This document shows positions 57,820 to 64,000 of a DNA stretch of 64,000 nt, in pieces. This DNA comes from Wenzhouxiangella marina. GTDB taxonomy: Bacteria > Pseudomonadota > Gammaproteobacteria > Xanthomonadales > Wenzhouxiangellaceae. Numbering within the stretch: the first letter of the stretch is position 1; each line of letters starts with the position of its first letter. The translations under genes and the position numbers were made by a program. The notes beneath the pieces were generated by a model, which was not told the DNA's origin, searched no databases, and worked only from the letters and a program-made list of their open reading frames with translations. Location: contig NZ_CP012154.1 of assembly GCF_001187785.1 (NCBI RefSeq), forward strand, positions 3,611,203 to 3,675,202, given 5' to 3'.

Positions 57820-58803
57820 TCAGCTCCCGAAGCGATCGCGATCGTGCTTGCGATGGAAATCCAGCGCCGGGCCCAGGGGAACGATGTAGTGCGGATTGAT
57901 CGTGTCGTGGCTGCCGTAGTAGTGCAGCTTGATCGCCCGCATCTCGACCGTCTCGCTGACACCCGGCACCTGGAACAGGTCGCGCAGGTAATTGGACAGG
58001 TTCGGGTAGTCGTCGATCCGGCGCAGATTGCATTTGAAGTGGCCGACATAGACCGCGTCGAAGCGGATCAGGGTGGTGAACAGGCGCCAGTCGGCTTCCG
58101 TCAGTCGATCGCCGCAGAGGTAGCGCTGCTCGGAGAGGCGTTCCTCGAGCTGATCGAGGGTTTCGAACAGGGGAATGACGGCTTCTTCGTAGGCGTCCTG
58201 AGTCGTCGCGAAGCCCGACTTGTAGACCCCGTTGTTGACCTGATCGTAGACCAGGGCGTTGATCTCGTCGATCGACTCCCGCAGGTCGGCGGGATAGTAG
58301 TCGCCTGACTTCGCCCCCACCCCGTCGAAGGCGGAATTGAACATCCGGATGATGTCGGCCGATTCGTTGCTGACGATCGTCTCGCGCTGCTTGTCCCACA
58401 GCACCGGCACCGTGACCCGGCCGCTGTAATCCGACATGGCCCGGGTGTAGATCTGGTGCATGAACTCGGCGTTGAAGTGCGGGTCCGGCTGCACCTTGTA
58501 GCCGGGCCGGAAGGTCCAGCCATGCTCGCGCATGATCGGATTGACCACCGACAGGGAAATCATCGACTCCAGACCTTTCAGCTTGCGGAAGATCAGGGTC
58601 CGATGCGCCCACGGGCAGGCCAGTGCCACGTACAGGTGATAACGACCCGGCTCGGCCTTGAACCCGCCTTCACCCGTGGGCCCCGCCGACCCATCGGCCG
58701 TCACCCAGTTCCGAAACGCCGCCTTGGACCGCTCGAAGCGCCCGCCGGTCGACTCGGTGTCGTACCACTCGTCCTTCCACTCACCATCCACCAGCAAACC
58801 CAT
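57820..58803 (-). CDS. yqjG: Glutathionyl-hydroquinone reductase (Xi-class GST, YqjG-like)
   Basis: 327 residues. MGLLVDGEWKDEWYDTESTGGRFERS is the N-terminus of the ECM4/YqjG family. The catalytic cysteine is in YVALACPWAHRTLIF near residue 60, and the C-terminal helical domain contains RYLCGDRLTEADWRLFTTLIRFDAVYVGHFKCNL. It reduces glutathionyl-hydroquinones in the cytoplasm. ATG 58803 is chosen; a longer frame upstream is repeat-derived. Confidence 0.93.
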   Translation of the reverse strand: MGLLVDGEWKDEWYDTESTGGRFERSKAAFRNWVTADGSAGPTGEGGFKAEPGRYHLYVALACPWAHRTLIFRKLKGLESMISLSVVNPIMREHGWTFRPGYKVQPDPHFNAEFMHQIYTRAMSDYSGRVTVPVLWDKQRETIVSNESADIIRMFNSAFDGVGAKSGDYYPADLRESIDEINALVYDQVNNGVYKSGFATTQDAYEEAVIPLFETLDQLEERLSEQRYLCGDRLTEADWRLFTTLIRFDAVYVGHFKCNLRRIDDYPNLSNYLRDLFQVPGVSETVEMRAIKLHYYGSHDTINPHYIVPLGPALDFHRKHDRDRFGS

Positions 58804-58884
58804 GCGAGTTTCTCCAGCTGAATCAAGAATTGGTTTCCATTGTAACAATCTCCCATCAAATGGAGATGGTGACGCCTGGCGGCT

Positions 58885-59300
58885 GGGTTTGCTTAGCAAG
58901 CTGACGCTTGCCCCGCTTTGCGGGAAATTCAAAGTCAAAGACGTTCCGTCCCCTTCGGGGCCGGGTTCCTTTTGGCTGTCGTCCCAAAAGGAACCAAAAG
59001 GACTGTTGCCCGCGGTGTCGCCCAGCGCAAGAAGCCGCGCTGGGTCCCCTGTGCTTCTCGGCCGTGGCGGGCGCCGCCGAACTCGCTTCGGTCACTTCGT
59101 TCCCTACGCTCAGACATCGCGGCGGCGCTTTTCCCGCCCCGTCCTGCGATGCTCGGCGCCACCGAGGGCAGGGAAAGGCTGGGACGGGCCATTGCTCCGC
59201 TCGGCCCGACTGCTGGAGCGAGCAAAGTGCAGATGAAAGCGAATGGACAGTTTGCGCGAAGCGCAAGAAGTCCTTGAGCGTAACTGTCCGCACGTGATGC
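58885..59300. repeat. Interspersed repeat copy R4 (inverse orientation)
   Basis: Copy in the orientation of R2, extended in its middle by an extra 60-80 bases (GGGCGCCGCCGAACTCGCTT and on). Hairpin GGTTCCTTTTGG (58964-58975) / CCAAAAGGAACC (58984-58995). With R5 it forms a second inverted pair. Confidence 0.75.
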
Positions 59301-59321
59301 TCTGAACTGTTTTGGTTTTGA

Positions 59322-59715
59322 TCTTGCCTTAGCCGTTGGAGTCGCCGAGAAGCGCAGGGCCGAGCGGATAAAGAAGTTCCGCTGTCTGACCGCAGCGCAG
59401 CGGAGGGAGTTAAGGAACTTCCCGCTCGGACCGAGCATCGCAGGGGACCGGGCGAAGCCCGGCGACTTCATGGGCGTCAGAACTTTTGGTTTCTTTTGGT
59501 TCGTCTGCCAAAAGAAACTCGCCCAGCAAGCGAAGTGCAGGTGTAAGCGATGGGGCGGCTTGCGCGCAGCGCAAAAAGCCCTTGAGCGTCACCGACCGCA
59601 CGTGTGGGCGAAAGCCTTTGACTTCCCGCGCAGCGGGGCAAGCGCAGCTTGCGGCCCTTGGCAATGCAGGCGCAGCCTGCGAGCTAAAAAACCCGGGCGC
59701 CAGCCCGAAAAAAAT
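59322..59715. repeat. Interspersed repeat copy R5
   Basis: Close to R3, with the hairpin GTTTCTTTTGG (59489-59499) / CCAAAAGAAAC (59508-59518) and an insertion of about 80 bases (GCAGGTGTAAGCGATGGGGC and on) after it. It reaches the stop of the CBS-domain gene. No gene is supported in the 910-base gap R4-R5. Confidence 0.75.
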
Positions 59716-60143
59716 CACCCGCTAACGTACCGCTCCAACTGCTCGATCAAAACCTGCTGATCCCCGATCACGGCGGTGACCAGATCCCCGATCGAGACCA
59801 CGCCCAGCAGCTCGCCCTTTTCGACCACCGGCAGATGGCGGAAGCGTTTTCTGGTCATCAGGGCCAGTCCCTCGTCCGCCGTGGCCTTGGGTGAGATCGT
59901 CACCGCAGGGGAGGAGCAGATTTCACGGACTCGGGTTTCACGTGAGGAACGACCGTCGAGGATGACCTTGCGGGCGTAGTCGCGCTCGGAGACCATGCCG
60001 TGCAGCGCATCACCATCGAGGACCACCAGGGCGCCGACGCCCTTGAGCGCCATCATGCGGATGGCATCGAAGACCGTGTCTTCGGGTTTGACCGACCAGA
60101 TGTCCCCGCCCTTGTTGGCCAGGATGTGCCGAATCGTGTGCAT
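59715..60143 (-). CDS. CBS-domain protein
   Basis: 142 residues made of two CBS motifs: MHTIRHILANKGGDIWSVKPEDTVFDAIRMMALKGVGALVVLD and VREICSSPAVTISPKATADEGLALMTRKRFRHLPVVEKGELLGVVSIGDLV in outline. It is a stand-alone Bateman module that probably binds an adenine nucleotide and senses energy or redox state. ATG 60143 is the family start. It follows mnmE on the same strand. Confidence 0.9.
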   Translation of the reverse strand: MHTIRHILANKGGDIWSVKPEDTVFDAIRMMALKGVGALVVLDGDALHGMVSERDYARKVILDGRSSRETRVREICSSPAVTISPKATADEGLALMTRKRFRHLPVVEKGELLGVVSIGDLVTAVIGDQQVLIEQLERYVSG

Positions 60144-60227
60144 ACGTGCTCCCTGTTCATTCAGTTGACCAGCCCGGATTCGAGTATAGGGCTGGCCGCG
60201 CCGACGCCGCAAATGGCCCGGAGAGTG

Positions 60228-61565
60228 CTATTTGCCGATGCAGAAGCTGGAGAAGATGTGGCCGAGGAGTTCATCGGAGCTCATTCGGCCGGTGATTTCG
60301 GCGAGTGCCTCGGCGGCCATGCGCAGTTCTTCGGCCAACAACTCCCCGGAGCCGGTGGCCGCGAGTTCCCGAGCGCCGCGGTCCAGCGGTTCGCGCGCCT
60401 TCACCAGGGCATCGATGTGGCGCTGGCGGGCGGAAAACTCCCCGCCACCGTCCGACTGCAGCCCGAGCACCTCGCGAACCGCCTGTTCGAGCAGGTCCAG
60501 ACCGCGGCCCTCGAGCGCTGAAAGATCGACGCTTCGTCCCTCGCGCCTCGGTTCACGACCCACTCGATCGATCTTGTTGTTGATCCGGATGAACGGCAGT
60601 TCCGGCGGCAGGCCGGGAGGCAGATGGGCGGCTTCGTCCTCGATATCCACCACCCAGAAGAGCAGATCGGCGGCATGCATTTCCCGCTCGGCACGACGCA
60701 CGCCTTCGATCTCCACTCGATCCTCGGTGTCGCGCAGGCCCGCCGTATCCGCGAGGGTAACGGGCAAGCCGCCGAGCTCGATCGTTTCCCGCAGCACATC
60801 GCGGGTGGTCCCGGGAATGTCGGTGACGATGGCCGAATCACGACGCGTCATGGCATTGAGCAGGCTCGACTTGCCGGCGTTGGGTTTACCGATGATGGCC
60901 ACGCGAAGGCCGTCGTTCAGCAACCGACCCGCGCGAGCCTGCTCGATCAGCTCGTCGAGGCGAGTTCGCAATGCATCGAGTCGGGCGGCGACCTGTCCGT
61001 CGGCCAGGAAATCGACGTCTTCGTCGGGGAAATCGAGCGCGGCTTCCACCCAGACCCGCAGCTCGACGAGGTCATGATGCAGGGCATCGACCAGCCTCGA
61101 GAACACCCCTTCCAGACTGCGGCTGGCGGCCCGCGCCGCCTGGGCCGTGCCGGCGGCGATCAGATCGGCGATCGCCTCGGCCTGGGCCAGATCCATGCGG
61201 TCGTTCAGATAGGCCCGCTCGGAGAACTCGCCCGGTCGGGCGCGACGGGCACCCAGGCGAACGAGACGTTCGAGCAGCATCTCCAGGACGACCGGCGAGC
61301 CATGGGTCTGCAGTTCGACCACGTCTTCACCGGTGAAGGAGGCGGGCCCGCGAAAGCCGAGCACCAGGGCCTGGTCGATGACCTCACCCTGATCGTCGCG
61401 CAGATCGGCCAGGAAGAACCGCCGCGCTTCGGGCGCTCGGGCGCTCAGACGCCTGGCCAGCTCGAAGGCGTCGGGGCCGGAAATCCGGATCACGCCCACG
61501 CCGCCGCGCCCCGGGGGCGTGGCGATGGCGCAGATGGTGTCGTTCGAAGCACTCACGTTCGGCAT
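60228..61565 (-). CDS. mnmE: tRNA modification GTPase MnmE (TrmE)
   Basis: 445 residues. N-terminal formyl-THF-binding domain starts DTICAIATPPGRGGVGVIRISGP; the G domain has GKPNAGKSSLLNAM (G1), TTRD (G2), LADTAGLRDTED (G3) and NNKID (G4); the C-terminus is CIGK with the essential cysteine. With MnmG it modifies U34 of tRNAs. Located after yidC as in most gammaproteobacteria, but separated from it by a terminator. Confidence 0.97.
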   Translation of the reverse strand: MPNVSASNDTICAIATPPGRGGVGVIRISGPDAFELARRLSARAPEARRFFLADLRDDQGEVIDQALVLGFRGPASFTGEDVVELQTHGSPVVLEMLLERLVRLGARRARPGEFSERAYLNDRMDLAQAEAIADLIAAGTAQAARAASRSLEGVFSRLVDALHHDLVELRVWVEAALDFPDEDVDFLADGQVAARLDALRTRLDELIEQARAGRLLNDGLRVAIIGKPNAGKSSLLNAMTRRDSAIVTDIPGTTRDVLRETIELGGLPVTLADTAGLRDTEDRVEIEGVRRAEREMHAADLLFWVVDIEDEAAHLPPGLPPELPFIRINNKIDRVGREPRREGRSVDLSALEGRGLDLLEQAVREVLGLQSDGGGEFSARQRHIDALVKAREPLDRGARELAATGSGELLAEELRMAAEALAEITGRMSSDELLGHIFSSFCIGK

Positions 61566-61609
61566 TGTGCCATCGCGGTCGTGTGGAATAGAACGCCGGT
61601 CAGCGACAA

Positions 61610-61636
61610 GAAAAAGGGGCGACCGAGGCCGCCCCT
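61610..61636 (-). terminator. Rho-independent terminator after yidC
   Basis: On the minus strand AGGGGCG / CGCCCCT (61630-61636 and 61615-61621) with an 8-base loop, followed by a run of five T. It ends the rpmH-rnpA-yidC transcript before mnmE. Confidence 0.85.
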
Positions 61637-61661
61637 GATTCCTTGCCGTCTCCGCACGGAC

Positions 61662-63380
61662 TCATCGACCGCGCGCCGACTCCTGATCGAGGCGGCGCAG
61701 GATGTGCCACTGCTGCGCCAGGGACACGCCGGCATTGGTGGCCCAGTAGAGGACCAGGCCCGCCGGGAACAGGGCGAACATCACCGCGAAGATCACCGGC
61801 AGCCACATCATGATCTTGCGCTGCATCGGGTCCATGCCGGCCGTCGGCATCAGGCGCTGGGTGATGATCATGAAGGCACCGTTCAGGATCGGCAGGATGA
61901 ACAGCGGATCCGGGCGACTCAGATCAGGCACCCACAGGAAGGAGGTCTGACGCAGCTCGACCGACTCCAGCAGCACCCAGTAGAGCGAGATGAAGATCGG
62001 AATCTGCACCAGGATCGGCAGACAGCCGCCGAGCGGGTTGACCTTCTCGGTCTTGTAGATCTCCATCATCGCCTGGCCGAACTTCTGGCGGTCGTCGCCA
62101 TAGCGTTCCTTCAGGGCCTGGATGCGCGGCTGCAGCTTGCGCAGCTTGCCCATCGATCGGAACTGCGCTTCGGTCAGCTTGTAGAACAGCAGCTTGATCA
62201 GCAGGGTCAGGACCACGATCGACCAGCCCCAGTGGCCGATGACGATGTGGATCTTGTCCAGAGCCCAGAACAGGGGTTGGGAGATGACGCGGAACCAGCG
62301 GTAATCGACCGACAGCTTCAGGCCTTCGGCGATTTCGTCCAGGCGGTTCTGCAGCTTCGGCCCGGCATAGAGTCGGGCATTGAAGCTGTACTCCGCGCCC
62401 GGTTCGATCGTGACCTGCGGTGAGGTCGCCGCCACGACGTAGCGCGGGAGGCGCTGGTTGTCCACGTAGCGAGTCGTGTACTGGTGCGCCTGCCCTTCGG
62501 GCGGAATCCAGGCGGCCAGGAAGTAATGCTGGATCATCGCCGCCCAACCACCGGTGATCGTCGCGGCGTATTCGGACTCGCGGATTTCATCGAAACCCCG
62601 CTTGGTCATCTTCTCTTCGGGCGAGTAGATGGCCGAGCCGGTGTAGCTGAAGCGCTCGGGGTTGGTGAAGGCGAAGCCCGCGTCGCTGTAGTCCGGCGCC
62701 GTGCGCTGCAGCTGCACGTAGCGGGCACCGCGCCAGACCTCGGAACCGCCATTCCGAACCGTCATTTCCAGATCGATGACGTAGTCATTCCGGTGGAAGA
62801 TCCAGGTGGCTACGACCTCCAGGCCGTTGCCGTCGCGCCAGGTCAGGGGCACTTCGAGCACGTCCTGCCCATCCATCAGCTCATAGGCATCCTGTTCGTA
62901 TTCCCAGCGGCTGCGATGGTTCGGCGCCGCTGAATCTCGGCTGAGCAGGCCCGCCTGGGCAACGAACAGGTCCGGCAGGGCTTCCTTCAGCAGCACGAAG
63001 GGCGTGTCCGGCTGATCGACCTCGACCGGGTAGTGCTTCAGGCGAAGATCGACCAGGGTGCCACCGTTGGCATCCAGATCGACGGTGAACACGTCGGTGC
63101 TGATGCTGACGCGTCGGCTGGCCTGCATGGCGGGCGCTTCGCTCGGCATCGCTGGCACATCACCCGCGGGCGCCGCTTCGCTGTCGGCGATGTCGGGCAA
63201 TGCAGGGAGATCGGCACCATTGGCATCAGCGCTGTTCGGCACGGGATCCGCATCGATGAAGCTGCCGTTGACCGGATCGGACGCCGGCCTCTGCGGCGCA
63301 GCGTAGTCCTTCTGCCACTCCAGATAGATGAAGAAGCCGAGCATGGCCAGGAGAAGCAGGAAAAACGCGCGGGTATTCAT
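61662..63380 (-). CDS. yidC: Membrane protein insertase YidC
   Basis: 572 residues. N-terminal helix (RAFFLLLLAMLGFFIYLEWQ), a large periplasmic domain (about 30-340) rich in beta strands, and the C-terminal core of five helices with HWGWSIVVLTLLIKLLFYKLTEAQFRSM and the QPRIQALKERYGDDRQKF cytoplasmic hairpin. It inserts and folds inner-membrane proteins with or without SecYEG. The gene starts 6 bases after rnpA, so the small yidD gene usually found here is absent. Confidence 0.97.
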   Translation of the reverse strand: MNTRAFFLLLLAMLGFFIYLEWQKDYAAPQRPASDPVNGSFIDADPVPNSADANGADLPALPDIADSEAAPAGDVPAMPSEAPAMQASRRVSISTDVFTVDLDANGGTLVDLRLKHYPVEVDQPDTPFVLLKEALPDLFVAQAGLLSRDSAAPNHRSRWEYEQDAYELMDGQDVLEVPLTWRDGNGLEVVATWIFHRNDYVIDLEMTVRNGGSEVWRGARYVQLQRTAPDYSDAGFAFTNPERFSYTGSAIYSPEEKMTKRGFDEIRESEYAATITGGWAAMIQHYFLAAWIPPEGQAHQYTTRYVDNQRLPRYVVAATSPQVTIEPGAEYSFNARLYAGPKLQNRLDEIAEGLKLSVDYRWFRVISQPLFWALDKIHIVIGHWGWSIVVLTLLIKLLFYKLTEAQFRSMGKLRKLQPRIQALKERYGDDRQKFGQAMMEIYKTEKVNPLGGCLPILVQIPIFISLYWVLLESVELRQTSFLWVPDLSRPDPLFILPILNGAFMIITQRLMPTAGMDPMQRKIMMWLPVIFAVMFALFPAGLVLYWATNAGVSLAQQWHILRRLDQESARGR

Positions 63381-63386
63381 ATTGGT

Positions 63387-63728
63387 CTATCCGTTGAAGC
63401 GCTGCCAGAGCTGGTCCAGCGCCAGTCGCAATTCTGCCTGATTGGCCTGGGCAGCAGCGGGTTTCGCCAGAACCACGTAATGCATGGGGGCAAGATGGAG
63501 TCGCCGGAGCCGAAAGCTTTCCCGAATCTGACGGCGGATGCGATTGCGCACGACGGCTCGTGGGCTCACCCGCCTCGACACGGCCATGCCCAGGCGGGCA
63601 TGGTCTGCGTCAGCGTAATGAATCCGGAACAGCTCGTTGGCGGTGGCTCGCCGGCGGTCGAACACCGCCTTGAATTCGGCCCCCTTGAGCAGGCGGGCCG
63701 AACGCGGCAGGTTCAGCCGAGCGAGCAC
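63387..63728 (-). CDS. rnpA: Ribonuclease P protein component
   Basis: 113 residues. The RNR motif RAVVRNRIRRQIRESFRL near residue 57 and the early F-x-x-V-F (EFKAVFDRRRA) are typical. It is the protein cofactor of RNase P that matures tRNA 5' ends. It begins with GTG, 9 bases after the rpmH stop, and is followed after 6 bases by yidC. Confidence 0.96.
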   Translation of the reverse strand: MLARLNLPRSARLLKGAEFKAVFDRRRATANELFRIHYADADHARLGMAVSRRVSPRAVVRNRIRRQIRESFRLRRLHLAPMHYVVLAKPAAAQANQAELRLALDQLWQRFNG

Positions 63729-63737
63729 GCTCGGGCG

Positions 63738-63884
63738 TTACCGGTTGTTGGTGGCTGCCAGACGCTTGCGGCCCTTGGCGCGACGGGCGTTGATCACGGC
63801 GCGGCCGGAAGCGGTGGCCATGCGGGCGCGGAAACCATGCGTGCGGACGCGCTTGATGCGGCTGGGCTGGAAAGTACGTTTCAT
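63738..63884 (-). CDS. rpmH: Ribosomal protein L34
   Basis: 48 residues, [20 protein letters not shown] at the start, strongly basic and ending [15 protein letters not shown], the L34 signature (K-R-T-[FY]-Q-P, H-G-F-x-x-R-M). First gene of the rpmH-rnpA-yidC unit. The 116 bases upstream to the window edge should hold its promoter; TTGACG at 63995-64000 (minus strand) is a plausible -35, the -10 is unclear. dnaA is expected beyond the edge, divergent. Confidence 0.97.
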   Translation of the reverse strand: MKRTFQPSRIKRVRTHGFRARMATASGRAVINARRAKGRKRLAATNNR

Positions 63885-64000
63885 GACCTTGGTCTACCTT
63901 GCAAAGATGAAGTCTGTTCGGAGCCGGCTCTGGCCTGTGCCTTCGACGCTCCGGTGCTGCGCGGGGCCTACAGGTACAAAACCCCAACAAAAGACGTCAA

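Noticed and set aside
1..64000. Prophage, restriction-modification, CRISPR-Cas or other defence island
   Set aside because: No capsid, terminase, methyltransferase, Cas or known defence genes were found in the window. HigBA and the NYN protein are the only candidates and both are cassettes.
1..64000. tRNA or rRNA genes
   Set aside because: No sequence with the TTCGA(N)TC loop plus matching acceptor stem, and no rRNA segments, were found on either strand by eye.

Overview
The window comes from the chromosome of a high-GC gammaproteobacterium, most likely a xanthomonad-like or Wenzhouxiangella-like lineage. I infer this from codon use and gene content (aryl-polyene-type cluster, Rep helicase, HemL, MnmE-YidC-RnpA-RpmH). 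The right end is the origin-proximal block mnmE / yidC / rnpA / rpmH on the minus strand; dnaA and oriC probably lie just beyond base 64000.

Layout. (1) 1-7.2 kb: the distal part of an aryl polyene type pigment operon, with genes translationally coupled by ATGA overlaps: membrane protein, acyl-ACP ligase, dehydratase, acyltransferase, LolA-like carrier, MMPL exporter, second dehydratase, ketoreductase. (2) 7.3-29.2 kb: ordinary chromosomal genes. They include a DUF418 protein, AsmA, an IPTL-CTERM-like secreted protein, a lipoprotein nucleotide pyrophosphatase, a long minus-strand run of small enzymes (VOC, cupin, NTF2-like, methyltransferase, DUF1275, YgeA-like racemase, macrodomain), a MEST-like hydrolase, a NarL/DesK-type two-component pair, many small membrane proteins, and a non-coding MITE with a CTAG target duplication. 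(3) 29.6-44.4 kb: a chromosomal integron. intI lies at 43446-44420 (+) and a divergent array of 18 cassettes runs leftward. Each cassette ends in an attC; three attC sites are each split at the same position by a 1389-bp IS110-family (IS1111-attC group) element. Cassettes carry HigBA, a NYN/PIN-domain protein, several lipoproteins and secreted proteins, small membrane proteins, one duplicated membrane-protein cassette and one duplicated gene-less cassette with nested inverted repeats. (4) 44.6-63.9 kb: core genes (hemL, MarR, rubredoxin, cpdA, DUF192, rep, tdk, a propeller-GGDEF protein, LysR/EamA pair, yqjG, CBS protein, mnmE, yidC, rnpA, rpmH). These are interrupted by five copies of an interspersed repeat with a conserved hairpin, four of them in two inverted pairs.

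How it works together. Cassette genes all read away from attI, as expected if they depend on a promoter near intI; the HigBA cassette has its own promoter and operator. The IS copies all insert between TTGAG and CG in the attC, in one orientation, with the transposase reading toward intI. Their 255-bp 3' non-coding ends contain short segments matching both sides of the attC target, as expected for a seek/bridge RNA. These IS-attC relations, the gene-less palindromic cassette and the repeat family are the most interesting parts of the window.
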